From Acinetobacter amyesii (lineage in GTDB: Bacteria; Pseudomonadota; Gammaproteobacteria; Pseudomonadales; Moraxellaceae): a stretch of DNA of 64,000 nucleotides. Position 1 is the first letter of the stretch. Each line of letters starts with the position of its first letter. Positions 1-9,154 of this stretch are shown one piece after another. A program made the translations under genes and the position numbers. Location: positions 1 through 64,000 of the forward strand of contig NZ_MVKX01000006.1 of assembly GCF_002018365.1 (NCBI RefSeq), in the 5' to 3' direction. The notes beneath the pieces were generated by a model. It ran no database searches and had not been told where the DNA came from. It saw only the letters and a program-made list of their open reading frames with translations.

Positions 1-331
1 CGTCAGTCGCAGCACATACAAGGATCGCACCATCCATTTGCGCAGCACCAGTAATCATGTTTTTAACATAATCGGCGTGACCTGGGCAGTCTACGTGAGC
101 GTAGTGACGGATTGGAGAATCGTATTCTACGTGTGAAGTATTAATTGTAATACCACGTGCTTTTTCTTCTGGTGCAGAGTCGATTGCAGCGTAATCTTTC
201 GCTTCACCGCCGAATTTTTTTGCACATACAGTTGCAATTGCAGCTGTTAAAGTCGTTTTACCATGGTCAACGTGACCGATTGTGCCCACGTTAACGTGTG
301 GCTTATTACGTTCAAACTTAGCCTTAGCCAT
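1..331 (-). CDS. tuf: Elongation factor Tu, N-terminal part (truncated by window edge)
   Basis: EF-Tu is the GTPase that carries aminoacyl-tRNA to the ribosome. The minus strand reads [20 protein letters not shown] from an ATG at 331. The P-loop GHVDHGKT is near residues 19-26, the switch I region has RGITINT, and the G3 motif is DCPGH. Only about 110 residues lie inside the window; the rest is beyond base 1. A GAGGAAG ribosome site precedes the ATG. It is the last gene of a tRNA cluster in the same orientation, the same arrangement as thrU-tyrU-glyT-thrT-tufB of Escherichia coli, so it probably shares that transcript. There are usually two tuf copies per genome; this is the tufB-like one by context. 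Confidence 0.98.
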   Translation of the reverse strand, partial: MAKAKFERNKPHVNVGTIGHVDHGKTTLTAAIATVCAKKFGGEAKDYAAIDSAPEEKARGITINTSHVEYDSPIRHYAHVDCPGHADYVKNMITGAAQMDGAILVCAATD

Positions 332-485
332 GCTTTTCTTCCTCGTTTACGTCGAACACAATTCTGAGTAAAACCCAGCTCCGACATATCGCCTAAAAAA
401 ATAAACACCCAATACTTGAAAAGCAGACTAAAAAGCCTGCTTCTGGAATCTTGTGCAACATTTAAAGTTGCTAAACTGTAAAATC

Positions 486-560
<75 letters not shown>

Positions 561-583
561 AAATATAAGCACTTCAATAGATA

Positions 584-659
584 TGGAGCGGGAGACGAGG
601 GTCGAACTCGCGACATGTAGCTTGGAAGGCTACCGCTCTACCAACTGAGCTACTCCCGC
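584..659 (-). tRNA. glyT: tRNA-Gly (anticodon TCC)
   Basis: A complete cloverleaf on the minus strand with acceptor stem GCGGGAG/CTCCCGC, anticodon arm GTAGC-CTTCCAA-GCTAC (anticodon TCC) and encoded CCA at 584-586. Third tRNA of the cluster, in the glyT position. Confidence 0.97.
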
Positions 660-697
660 ACGATGTTGGTACAAACCACTTATTGAAGTCTTAAAAT

Positions 698-781
698 TGG
701 TGGTGAGGGAAGGATTCGAACCTTCGAAACTTTCGTAGCGGAGTTACAGTCCGCCCCCTTTGACCGCTCGGGAACCTCACC
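698..781 (-). tRNA. tyrU: tRNA-Tyr (anticodon GTA)
   Basis: An 84-nt class II tRNA on the minus strand with acceptor stem GGTGAGG/CCTCACC, anticodon GTA in loop CTGTAAC, a long variable arm and encoded CCA at 698-700. Second tRNA of the cluster. Confidence 0.97.
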
Positions 782-835
782 ATTTTACACTTACTTCAGT
801 GTCGTTCCTTCTACTCACTCTCAAACTTTCTAAGA

Positions 836-911
<76 letters not shown>

Positions 912-952
912 GTTTCTTAGTGTTTCGTACGTTTCGTATCGGAACGGTGTGC

Positions 953-980
953 AGTTTAGCAAATCTTGAAATCCTTGCAA
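953..980 (-). promoter_or_regulatory. Promoter of the tRNA-tuf cluster
   Basis: Reading the minus strand there is a -35 TTGCAA (975-980) and a -10 TAAACT (953-958) separated by 16 bp, followed by a GC-rich discriminator GCACACCG. That discriminator type is typical of stringently controlled stable-RNA promoters. It lies about 40 bp before the first tRNA. Inferred from sequence only. Confidence 0.65.
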
Positions 981-1009
981 GTGTTTTTTCTAAAAAAAAC
1001 GTGAAAAAC

Positions 1010-2503
1010 TCATAAAATCAATCCATTTGATGATAATTCAACCGCTTTGATCACTGCGCGAGCTTTTATTTGGGTTTCATTCCACTCTGATTCAGGATTT
1101 GAGTCATAAACTACCCCTGCTCCAGCTTGAACATAGACCTTATTTTCTCGAATTACACAGGTACGAATCGCAATCGACATGTCCATTTCGCCATGCCAGC
1201 CTAAATAACCAACAGCACCACCAAAAATTCCACGTTTTACTGGTTCAACTTCGTCAATAATTTCCATAGCACGGATTTTTGGTGCGCCTGAAAGCGTGCC
1301 CGCAGGGAATGTTGCCTTAAAAACATCCAAAGCATCGACATCATCACGCACTTCACCTTGTACATTTGACACAATGTGCATGACATGCGAATAACGCTCG
1401 ATCACCATTTGATCAGTCACGTGAACTTTACCGATTTTAGAAACGCGTCCGACATCATTTCGACCCAAATCGATCAACATCAAATGCTCTGCAATTTCTT
1501 TTTCATCAGATAGCAAATCTTTTTCAAGTGCTAAATCTTCTTCTTTGGTTTTACCCCGTGGTCGCGTTCCCGCCAAAGGACGAACTGTTGCTACACCATT
1601 TTCTAAACGGGACAAAATTTCAGGTGATGAACCGACAATATGAAAAGGAATGTCATTTTCAAGTGTTTGCCCTTGCACCAAGAACAAATATGGAGATGGA
1701 TTGAGGTGACGTAGTGCACGATAGACCTGCAAAGGCTCACCATCGAAATCAGACACCATACGATGGCCCGGGACAACTTGCATCACATCACCGGCTTTAA
1801 TGTACTCTTTTACTTTTGCAATAGAGTCAATAAAGTTGTCATGTCCAGTGATGGATTCAAACTGTGGTGCAGTATGCTTATTTGCTTTGAGTGCAATTGG
1901 GGTTGCTAAAAGTTCTTCCAGCTCATCCAATTGTTGCTGCGCCTTGGCGTAGGCCTCAACATCATTTACATCGGCATGCACAATTAAGAATAAGGTATCT
2001 TTGAGGTTATCAAAGACAATGACGGTTTTAGACAGCATCATCCAAATATCTGGAATCCCGACTGGGTCAGCTTCTGGAACGTTATTGAGCTTCGGCTCGA
2101 TATAACGCACAGCGTCATAACCAAAGTATCCAACCAATCCGCCGGTAAAGCTTGGTAATGCAGGCAAATCTTGCTGTGTAGGCACTTTATATTGTGCTTG
2201 GAAGTCACGGATGTATTGAAATGGGTCTGCACATTGTTGTTTTTCAATCGAGCCATCAACATGTTGAACGGTCAACTGCCCTTCATTACACGAAAATACG
2301 GTGGACTCACCCAAACCAATAATGGAGTAACGCGCCCAGTTTTCACCACCCTCTACAGATTCAAATAAATAGGCTTGTTTATGTTGTTTTAATCGCGCAA
2401 AGACAGATAGCGGAGTTTCTGTATCTGCCAAGCGTTGACGATAGACTGGAATCAAGTTATATCCAGCAGCTTTCAGTTGTTCAAATTGAGTTTGTGTAGT
2501 CAT
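1010..2503 (-). CDS. trpE: Anthranilate synthase component I
   Basis: TrpE makes anthranilate from chorismate, the first step of tryptophan synthesis, with the glutaminase subunit TrpG, which is not in this window. The 497 residues begin MTTQTQFEQLKAAGYN. The LFES element (46-49) corresponds to the tryptophan feedback site. The chorismate-binding region shows HLMLIDLGRNDVGRVS, AGTLSGAPKIRAMEIIDE and GIFGGAVGYLG. The reading frame is open to an ATG at 2587, but the start at 2503 gives the family's normal N-terminus. gph lies 117 bp upstream in the same direction, an arrangement also found in pseudomonads. No leader peptide or attenuator was seen in the gap. Full length with no defect visible. 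Confidence 0.97.
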   Translation of the reverse strand: MTTQTQFEQLKAAGYNLIPVYRQRLADTETPLSVFARLKQHKQAYLFESVEGGENWARYSIIGLGESTVFSCNEGQLTVQHVDGSIEKQQCADPFQYIRDFQAQYKVPTQQDLPALPSFTGGLVGYFGYDAVRYIEPKLNNVPEADPVGIPDIWMMLSKTVIVFDNLKDTLFLIVHADVNDVEAYAKAQQQLDELEELLATPIALKANKHTAPQFESITGHDNFIDSIAKVKEYIKAGDVMQVVPGHRMVSDFDGEPLQVYRALRHLNPSPYLFLVQGQTLENDIPFHIVGSSPEILSRLENGVATVRPLAGTRPRGKTKEEDLALEKDLLSDEKEIAEHLMLIDLGRNDVGRVSKIGKVHVTDQMVIERYSHVMHIVSNVQGEVRDDVDALDVFKATFPAGTLSGAPKIRAMEIIDEVEPVKRGIFGGAVGYLGWHGEMDMSIAIRTCVIRENKVYVQAGAGVVYDSNPESEWNETQIKARAVIKAVELSSNGLIL

Positions 2504-2620
2504 CTCGGTTTCTCTATATTTCGCGTGGTCAATTTCAGTTAATTTCTTCTCATGCTGATTGAGTGACGCCATCGAAAACCTACACACTTGCTCATTTTCA
2601 CTTCCTTAACCCTACTTATT

Positions 2621-3289
2621 TCAACCCAATAATTCTTTTAAGTTATCAACCACGTGCTGCGGCTGACAATCTCGAATATTTTCACCATGATTATAGCCAT
2701 AGCTGACCACAATACAATCAATACCCGCACGACGTGCTGCCTCTACATCATTAACAGAATCACCTACCATCAAAATTTGCTGTTTTGGCAAGGCATAATG
2801 TTCCGCACAATACTCTAGCTGCTTGGGATGTGGTTTACGCTCTTCAAAACGATCTCCACCTATCACATCATCAAAGTAATCATGCATACCCAGTGCCTGC
2901 ACAATACTGCGTGCCGGTTGCTCTGGTTTATTAGTCACACAAATCAGAATTTTCTGCTCTGCTTTTGCCCAATCCAAGAACGCTAGAATGCCATCAAAGG
3001 GCTGCGTCAAGACACAAGGATCGGCATTGTAAATCTTTAGAAAAGTTTCCAGTAAAAGATGGTGCTGCGCGGCATCCACCTTTCCGGTCAAGTATTCAAG
3101 TACGCTATGACAAAATAATGAAGTCCCTTTCCCAATCCAGTTTCGCACCTGCTCTTCTGTGACCAAAGGTAATTGCAATGCATTTAGACTCATATTCATC
3201 GCACGATGTAAGTCAGATGCTGAATCGACTAGCGTTCCATCCAGATCAAATAAAATCATTTGGCGTTCTGCTAAACGAACTTCAAACAT
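2621..3289 (-). CDS. gph: Phosphoglycolate phosphatase, HAD family
   Basis: A 222-residue HAD phosphatase expected to hydrolyse 2-phosphoglycolate. The catalytic motif I is DLDGTLVD (residues 15-22, nucleophile Asp15, acid Asp17). Motif II is ICVTNKPEQ and motif IV is MVGDSVNDVEAA. The start at 3289 has an AGAGG ribosome site at good distance. It sits upstream of trpE in the same orientation and may be cotranscribed with it. Family members with other substrates (pyrophosphatase, beta-phosphoglucomutase-like) cannot be excluded from sequence, but the synteny with trpE supports Gph. Confidence 0.9.
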   Translation of the reverse strand: MFEVRLAERQMILFDLDGTLVDSASDLHRAMNMSLNALQLPLVTEEQVRNWIGKGTSLFCHSVLEYLTGKVDAAQHHLLLETFLKIYNADPCVLTQPFDGILAFLDWAKAEQKILICVTNKPEQPARSIVQALGMHDYFDDVIGGDRFEERKPHPKQLEYCAEHYALPKQQILMVGDSVNDVEAARRAGIDCIVVSYGYNHGENIRDCQPQHVVDNLKELLG

Positions 3290-3323
3290 AATGTCCCTCT
3301 ATTGTTTTGTAAATTTTCCCCAT

Positions 3324-3351
3324 AAAAAAGGCATGCCCATGCATGCCTTTT
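3324..3351 (-). terminator. Rho-independent terminator after the FHA gene
   Basis: A 10-bp stem AAAGGCATGC/GCATGCCTTT with a 4-nt loop. On the minus strand it is followed by a run of T. It separates the FHA gene at 3367 from gph. Confidence 0.8.
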
Positions 3352-3366
3352 GAGGAATGTCTCGGT

Positions 3367-4116
3367 TTATTTAAACAACACCCATGCAATAATTGCAAGA
3401 ATGATTAAAACAATGACCGAGATTAAGCCTACAGATGCATTTTTTTGCGCTTCACGTTCTTGCTCTACACAAGCTGCTGGAATTTCTACATCACATGCCT
3501 CATTTTTCGGAGCAGCAGTAATGTCAATTCCCTCAGGAATTGGCGCAGGTTTAGGCACACCCACATTGGTCGGCATACCATCACGAGTCAATTGAACTGA
3601 GCCATCACGCTCTTTCAACTCTGGCATCCCTTGATCATTCATTTGTTGTGCTGCAGTTTTAACGATAGGCTCTTGTGTCTCAGTTTCAGACGTTTTAACG
3701 ACAGGTTCTTGTGCCGCAGTTTCAGAAACCGCAACAGCTTCAGACGGCTGCTGAACAGGTGTAATTTCTTCTGTTTGCAACGCTTCAACGCTTTGTTCAA
3801 TATCCGCAGGGATCTCCACGGCTTTAGCCGGAGCCAATAAACTAAACTTCACACTGGCAAACTGCACAATATCACCTTCTTTTAAAAGTGATTCACCAGT
3901 CAAACGGACATCATTAATAAACGTCCCATTGGATGAATTGAGATCTTGCAACCAGAGTGCCTGATCTTTCAGTACAAAGGCAGCATGTTTACGCGATACA
4001 TCAGATTCTTGTAAAACAATATCTGCTTGTTGATGACGACCCACCAACATATCTCGCTCAATACTAATTTCTTGTCCTGTTAAATCACCAGAAATTGCTT
4101 GAATTTTCCAAGTCAT
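3367..4116 (-). CDS. FHA-domain membrane protein
   Basis: A 249-residue protein with an N-terminal forkhead-associated domain (about residues 20-92), a phosphothreonine-binding module. The signature residues are visible: LVGRHQQADIVL, SRKHAAFV and NSSNGTFINDVRL. A Pro/Glu/Thr-rich linker follows (about 100-200) with a repeated TETQEPIVKT-like segment. A single C-terminal membrane helix (about 228-248, ISVIVLIILAIIAWVLF) suggests a tail-anchored protein with the FHA domain in the cytoplasm. Its partner kinase is not evident here. It lies downstream of the gsp genes in the same direction, 77 bp from gspD, and may be cotranscribed. Function unknown. Confidence 0.85.
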   Translation of the reverse strand: MTWKIQAISGDLTGQEISIERDMLVGRHQQADIVLQESDVSRKHAAFVLKDQALWLQDLNSSNGTFINDVRLTGESLLKEGDIVQFASVKFSLLAPAKAVEIPADIEQSVEALQTEEITPVQQPSEAVAVSETAAQEPVVKTSETETQEPIVKTAAQQMNDQGMPELKERDGSVQLTRDGMPTNVGVPKPAPIPEGIDITAAPKNEACDVEIPAACVEQEREAQKNASVGLISVIVLIILAIIAWVLFK

Positions 4117-4193
4117 GAAGTTAATTCTCTATTGCTCGTTTTTTTCATCATAGCATGCTGTGGTTTCAAAGCTAAACCACCCTGCTGTCTCAC

Positions 4194-6425
4194 CTAAGGT
4201 GTGCCCGCCACTTTGCCATTCGGTACGGTAATGGTTTGGCGCTTTACTGCAGGCTCAATGGCTACTGGCGTGGAGACCACTGCCGCTGGCTGTGTGGTTT
4301 GTGGTGCTGTCGGTACCGTCTTATACACAGGGGCTGGTGCTGCACCCTTTGAAACAGGTATGCGCTGCTGATACACATCGTCCACATTTTCAGGTAGTTT
4401 CGCAAAATTACCGTCATTATCCAATGCCAGTTGCAGACTATAGAGCTGACTGTAGCGCTGCTGAGACATTTTCTTCACATCGGCAGAATTTCCAACAATG
4501 GTCGGATGAATAAAGATCAGTAAATTGCGTTTACTGTTAGATTTTCCTTCCGAGCTAAAGAGTTTACCGAGTACAGGAATAGCCCCTAGCCCCGGAACCG
4601 ATTGACGCCCATGCAATGTATTGTCAGAGATCAAACCACCCAACACAATCGTTTGTCCATGCTCTGCCAAGATCGAGGTTTTAATCGCACGTTTAGTCGT
4701 AACCAAGTCCGAAGCTTGACCTTTATTGTCTTTTACATCAGAAACTTCTTGCTCGACCTCTAAACGCACCGAACCACCGTCGCCAATATGCGGTACAACT
4801 TTTAAGGTAACACCGACATCTTTACGCTCAATCGATGTGTATGGATTAGCTGTGCCACCATTGGTGGTGACCGAACCTGTCACAAATGGAACGTTTTCAC
4901 CCACCACAATATAGGCTTCTTCGTTATCCATCGTCACAATAGACGGTGTAGATAATAAATTGGATTTGGTTTTTTCTTTTAGGGCCTGAATCATCGCACC
5001 ATAGAGTTTGCGTGAACCATCACTACCTTCACGATAATCACCAAGGACCAAAGAAGTACCCGCACTCACCGCGCTACCTGCACCCGCAGCACCGCCAGTT
5101 AAATAACCTGCGGCAATATTTTTTAAACTAGAACCAAAGTTATCAAAGTTAATTAAGCCGATACCACTACTGATATCTCCCAATGCCCATTGCACACCGA
5201 GCTGATCGGTATCCGTGCCTTCAACTTCAATAATCGCCGCTTCGATCAGCACTTGCTGTCGACGAATATCAAGCTGCTGAATCGCAGATTCAATTTCTCG
5301 CATAAGCTGCGGATCTGCTTTTACAATCAGTGCATTTTGAGTGGCATCAGCAATAATACTCACGCCGTTGGCATTAAAGCTTGAGATACCGTTTTGCGTA
5401 TTATTGGAAGAGTTATTACTGTTAAGGTTAATGCCTGAACTGGTGTTATTTTGTGAACTGAATGACTGTGAATTTGAACTGTTATTATCATTCATTAAAC
5501 CGTTCATCGTGCTGCTATTTGAGCTATTCGATGAATTCGTACTCGAAACGGCCTGCCCCGTGACCAAGCCTTGTAAGATTTCCGACAAGTTTTTGGCACT
5601 TGCATACTTTAGACGAAAAACTTTCAATCCACCCAATCGATCTGCCGCAGGCACATCTAAGGTTTCAATAATTTTACGAATACGCTTACGTGTCGCTGTA
5701 TCACCTTTAATGATAATACGATTGGTTCGATTGTCCGCAATAATACGAATTCGTGACCCTTTCGGGTCTTTTGAAGCGCCGGTCGAACTCATCGACTCTA
5801 ACAGCCCAATCATTTCTTCGGCCTGACTCGATTGCAGCGTCACGGCTTCGATATCATTTTGACCCGTTCCATCTAAATTACGAATAATCGTTTCGAGCTG
5901 GTAAATATTACTTGCACGGTCTGAGACGATCAGCGCATTAGTCCCTGCCACTGCCGACAAATGTGCAAATTGTGGCATCAGTGGACGTAGGGCTGGAATT
6001 AAGTCATTCGCATTGGTGTTATCAAGCCAAATTACTCGGGTGACAATTTGGTCTCCAGACGCACGGTGGCGCGCATCATAAGGAATGCCCGAGCTTTTTA
6101 CATTACTGTCTGGAACCAGTTTAATGGTGTTGCCCGATGGAATCGCCACCACGCCATTGACATTCAATACACCGAGAAACAGGTCATAGACTTCATTTTT
6201 ATTTAAAGGCTTATTGGAAATAACCGTTACATTTCCTCGTACCCGTGGATCAACTGCAAAATTCTTCCCCGTGATATCTGCAACTTCATTAATGAAGGCT
6301 GTAAGATCTGCATCACGTAAATTGATTTTCCATGTTTGTGCATAACTTGCTGTGCTGACCATAGCAACCAAGGGCACCATGGCATAGGTAGCTAAAGTTG
6401 AACGGTTATTATTAAATAAAGCCAT
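4194..6425 (-). CDS. gspD: Type II secretion system secretin GspD
   Basis: GspD forms the outer-membrane channel of the type II secretion system. The 743-residue protein starts with a signal peptide ending STASYAQ (about residue 30). N0-N3 domains follow (INLRDADLTAFINEVADITG, then NALIVSD and related repeats). The secretin core has GENVPFVTG and the motif VPGLGAIPVLGKLF. Between the second and third N domains, about residues 295-345, there is an Asn/Ser-rich low-complexity stretch. The C-terminus is a Pro/Thr/Val-rich tail where a pilotin-binding S-domain would be expected. It is the last of gspN-gspC-gspD. The other gsp genes are not in the window; in Acinetobacter they are known to be scattered. 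Confidence 0.95.
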   Translation of the reverse strand: MALFNNNRSTLATYAMVPLVAMVSTASYAQTWKINLRDADLTAFINEVADITGKNFAVDPRVRGNVTVISNKPLNKNEVYDLFLGVLNVNGVVAIPSGNTIKLVPDSNVKSSGIPYDARHRASGDQIVTRVIWLDNTNANDLIPALRPLMPQFAHLSAVAGTNALIVSDRASNIYQLETIIRNLDGTGQNDIEAVTLQSSQAEEMIGLLESMSSTGASKDPKGSRIRIIADNRTNRIIIKGDTATRKRIRKIIETLDVPAADRLGGLKVFRLKYASAKNLSEILQGLVTGQAVSSTNSSNSSNSSTMNGLMNDNNSSNSQSFSSQNNTSSGINLNSNNSSNNTQNGISSFNANGVSIIADATQNALIVKADPQLMREIESAIQQLDIRRQQVLIEAAIIEVEGTDTDQLGVQWALGDISSGIGLINFDNFGSSLKNIAAGYLTGGAAGAGSAVSAGTSLVLGDYREGSDGSRKLYGAMIQALKEKTKSNLLSTPSIVTMDNEEAYIVVGENVPFVTGSVTTNGGTANPYTSIERKDVGVTLKVVPHIGDGGSVRLEVEQEVSDVKDNKGQASDLVTTKRAIKTSILAEHGQTIVLGGLISDNTLHGRQSVPGLGAIPVLGKLFSSEGKSNSKRNLLIFIHPTIVGNSADVKKMSQQRYSQLYSLQLALDNDGNFAKLPENVDDVYQQRIPVSKGAAPAPVYKTVPTAPQTTQPAAVVSTPVAIEPAVKRQTITVPNGKVAGTP

Positions 6426-6467
6426 ATACGCCTGTGTTTCCTAACCCTATAAAGTGATGAGACATCA

Positions 6468-7334
6468 CTAAAAATCCTGTTGTATGGTCATCACCTGATC
6501 ACCACGTTTGACTTCAAGTTTCACCTGCCCTTCACGGCGGGCTTGTTCTAATAATTGCGCCTCAGATTGCCCTGCACCGACCGCCTGCCCATTTAAAGAC
6601 ATGATGCGGTCACCCGGTTGCAAACCCAATTTATTTCTCAAGGCAGCAGGTGTTCGGTTTGAAACCTCAAACCCACCATTACCTGATGGATTTACCCCCA
6701 TTTCCTGCATATATTGTTCACGATTTTCAGTCATGCGTTGTACGGCCTGACCAATCGCGGACTGCGTTGTGCTTTGCCCCGAATTTGCAGGATCAGTTGT
6801 ATTTTGCATGCTGTTATTCTGCAAAGATCCGCCTGAGGTTGCATTGGCTGTAGGGACAATCGGTTGATCTAATCCGTTTTCAATGCCTTGGAAGGCCAAT
6901 TCACGCCGTGCACCATTGCCCTGCGTTAAAATCACCTTATCCCAGTACACTTCAGCCAGTTGATATGATGAACCTTGAATGGTTTCTCCAACCAAATAGC
7001 GATCTGAACTCTCATTGACCTTAATCACTGCCGACGAGTAGCGACTTGGCTGTCCAACCACCACACCTTGCAACACCATATTTAACTGCGCGTCAGCTGC
7101 TGAACTGCGATTTTCCTGAAACAAGGCAAAGGAGCTAATATTAGGAACTTGCGTTTGCTGTGAACCCAATTCAACTCGGTCTAACTGCATGGCTTGTGGC
7201 GGTGCAATCAATAACCAAAATAAAGCGGCTAACTTCCAGCACAGGTACAAAATTATTAAAGCCAAGACCACAGGTGCAAGTCGATCTGTTTGCTTCCAAT
7301 TGATCTCACGGATTTTGTCTAAATAGTCAGCCAT
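6468..7334 (-). CDS. gspC: Type II secretion system protein GspC
   Basis: GspC is the inner-membrane protein that links the secretin to the inner-membrane platform. Of 288 residues, the N-terminus is cytoplasmic and one membrane helix (about 20-43, LAPVVLALIILYLCWKLAAL) follows. The periplasmic homology region (about 65-150, with GVVVGQPSRYSSAVI and YLVGETI) binds the secretin N0 domain. A Gln/Asn/Ser-rich linker leads to a C-terminal PDZ domain (about 230-285, LGLQPGDRIMSLNGQAVG). Its start overlaps the gspN stop (ATGA), so the two are translationally coupled. gspD follows after 42 bp. Confidence 0.93.
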   Translation of the reverse strand: MADYLDKIREINWKQTDRLAPVVLALIILYLCWKLAALFWLLIAPPQAMQLDRVELGSQQTQVPNISSFALFQENRSSAADAQLNMVLQGVVVGQPSRYSSAVIKVNESSDRYLVGETIQGSSYQLAEVYWDKVILTQGNGARRELAFQGIENGLDQPIVPTANATSGGSLQNNSMQNTTDPANSGQSTTQSAIGQAVQRMTENREQYMQEMGVNPSGNGGFEVSNRTPAALRNKLGLQPGDRIMSLNGQAVGAGQSEAQLLEQARREGQVKLEVKRGDQVMTIQQDF

Positions 7335-8077
7335 CAGTTCACCCCACTCAATAGGGGTTGACGCGAACTAATCACATACGTATCTAATCCAGCTTTACCT
7401 TCATAGGAAGCAACATTCATCAAAAAGCGCTGGGTTAATTGCACATCCAACATGAGGTCTGGCTCAAGTGACAAATTCATCATTTTTTGTTCACGTTGAT
7501 CTCGAACATCAATCGACAATTTGCCATTATCATCTTTTAATTGGGCCAACATGGCAGGTACATTCATTGACTCTTGACGCTGTGCAAAGCTAAAAGATAA
7601 ATCCCCGCCTGCCCACTGCATCTCGCCTGATGACTGACTAAATCCCTGTTGTGGCTTATATTTAAACTGCACATCTTTTAATTGAATGGCATTCGTTGGC
7701 CATTGCCAATCGGCAAAACTTTTTAAGGTTTCAGGGGCAATTTGACCCTCTAAGTTTTTGATGCTGATACTTTTGCCAAAACCATAACCCATCACACCTT
7801 GCAGTTTGGTATTGCCACTATGAATTTCAACATTTGCACCCAAGCGCACTAAAATCAAGTCCCACGGGCGCGTGTTCCAGTTTAACGAGCCTTTCAAATT
7901 TCCTCGTGTCCAATCTGCTTGCCCGTGCCAAATATTGCCACTGACGTTATGTAGCATTTGGTTATTTTTATAAAACTTTGTAATGAGCCACGCTGCTGGC
8001 ACTTGCAGCATAACGAAAATTAAAAAACTGATCGCAGCAAAAATGAGCCACCGAATATTATTAGTTTTATTGATCAT
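7334..8077 (-). CDS. gspN: Type II secretion system protein GspN
   Basis: A 247-residue protein of the GspN family, an accessory component found in some type II secretion loci with a poorly defined role. It has an N-terminal membrane anchor (about 10-30, IFAAISFLIFVMLQVPAAWL) and a periplasmic beta-rich body with segments such as NISGNIWHGQADW-like and GNLKGSLNWNTRPWDL that resemble AsmA/GspN domains. The gene is first in the gspN-gspC-gspD group and its stop overlaps the gspC start. The assignment rests on both the sequence pattern and the position. Confidence 0.85.
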   Translation of the reverse strand: MINKTNNIRWLIFAAISFLIFVMLQVPAAWLITKFYKNNQMLHNVSGNIWHGQADWTRGNLKGSLNWNTRPWDLILVRLGANVEIHSGNTKLQGVMGYGFGKSISIKNLEGQIAPETLKSFADWQWPTNAIQLKDVQFKYKPQQGFSQSSGEMQWAGGDLSFSFAQRQESMNVPAMLAQLKDDNGKLSIDVRDQREQKMMNLSLEPDLMLDVQLTQRFLMNVASYEGKAGLDTYVISSRQPLLSGVN

Positions 8078-8174
8078 CCCACCACAACCGATCCATCAAT
8101 TTTTTTCCATCATTTAAACATTTTTCTTTATAGACACATTATGCATACTTTTTCTGCATAGCCAATTCAAAGAG

Positions 8175-8202
8175 ATAAAAAAACCAGGCATTTGCCTGGT
8201 TT
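8175..8202 (-). terminator. Terminator of the H-NS gene
   Basis: The stem AAACCAGGC/GCCTGGTTT with loop ATTT is followed on the minus strand by seven T. It lies about 40 bp behind the H-NS stop codon. Confidence 0.85.
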
Positions 8203-8244
8203 AATTATCCTGAACTCAGGATATGACGATTTCATGAATTGTTC

Positions 8245-8568
8245 TTAAATTAAGAAGTCTTCTAGTTTCGCGCCTTTTTCTAACTCAGCCACTAACCAAC
8301 GTGGTTGTTTACCACGACCAGTCCACGTGTCATCTGCATTAGTTTTGCTACGGTAACGTGGCTCAACAGCTTTACGAGTTGATTTTTTACGTTTGCTTGA
8401 ACCAAATTCAAGGATTTGTTCAACGCTTAAATCTAAATTTTCTGCAATTTCAACAATACGGTTGTACGCATCTTCAATCGCTTGATCTTTTTTAGATGCA
8501 ATCAGTGCTTCAGCTTCTACTTGAAGCTTCTTTAACTCTTCAACTGATAAATTACTAATATCAGGCAT
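8245..8568 (-). CDS. hns: H-NS family nucleoid protein
   Basis: A 107-residue histone-like nucleoid structuring protein that silences AT-rich, usually acquired, DNA. The N-terminal half is a coiled-coil oligomerisation region (about 1-60, SVEELKKLQVEAEALIASKK). The C-terminal domain carries the DNA-binding pattern YRSKTNADDTWTGRGKQPRW, in which TWTGRGKQPRW is the conserved core with the RGK-type minor-groove hook. A GGAG ribosome site precedes the ATG. The gene stands alone between terminators, behind an AT-rich 145-bp leader. Such a protein would be expected to act on the AT-rich inserts at 29898-33879 and after 60048 (inference). Confidence 0.93.
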   Translation of the reverse strand: MPDISNLSVEELKKLQVEAEALIASKKDQAIEDAYNRIVEIAENLDLSVEQILEFGSSKRKKSTRKAVEPRYRSKTNADDTWTGRGKQPRWLVAELEKGAKLEDFLI

Positions 8569-8713
8569 AATCTTTAACTCCGAAATTTCATTTTAATAAT
8601 GCTTATGAAAACTCGCTCATAATATTATAATAAAATTTTTATTCAATAAATAATTTTCATTTTACTACAATATTTTAACACGACTCCTTAAAATATATAA
8701 AGTTAAATTGTAT

Positions 8714-9145
8714 TTAAATATTATTTCCCACTGAATTTTCTAAGGCTTTTATTTTGGTTTTAATATTTTCTGGAATTGAGGTTTTTTGTAGGGTAGTTTT
8801 ATCCACGCACACAATAACCGCATCGCCTGTTGCAACGATTTTTTGTTGCTGTTCACTCCATAATATATAACTCATACGAAAAGCACTGTTTCTTAATTCT
8901 TCAACGCGCGTTGCCACTTTTAAAATATCAGGATAAACCACTGGGCTTAAATATTTGCACTGGCTTGAAGCAACAACCGTAACCACAGACTGATTAAATA
9001 TATCCAACTGATCTAAATAACCAATCCGCGCACTTTCCATATAACGATAATAATGCACGTTATTTACATGACCAAAAGCATCCATATCCCCCCAAGCTAC
9101 GTGTTGAGTATGAATCAATGAATATTGAGCTAAATTTTCTTGCAT
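8714..9145 (-). CDS. Acyl-CoA thioesterase, 4-hydroxybenzoyl-CoA type (YbgC/FadM-like)
   Basis: A 143-residue single hot-dog thioesterase that should hydrolyse acyl-CoA. The family signature WGDMDAFGHVNNVHYYRYME near residues 18-37 contains the catalytic Asp of this family and the HVNN turn. A later segment (VATRVEELRNSAFRMSY) forms the core helix and strand. An AAGGA ribosome site lies before the ATG. It is 9 bp behind the hemY stop in the same direction, so it is probably the distal gene of the hem operon transcript. The substrate chain length cannot be told from sequence. Confidence 0.85.
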   Translation of the reverse strand: MQENLAQYSLIHTQHVAWGDMDAFGHVNNVHYYRYMESARIGYLDQLDIFNQSVVTVVASSQCKYLSPVVYPDILKVATRVEELRNSAFRMSYILWSEQQQKIVATGDAVIVCVDKTTLQKTSIPENIKTKIKALENSVGNNI

Positions 9146-9154
9146 ATTATGTCC

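Noticed and set aside
5341..5826. 161-codon plus-strand frame opposite gspD
   Set aside because: It is the complement of the Asn/Ser-rich and N-domain coding sequence; composition is a shadow, and it has no ribosome site or family match.
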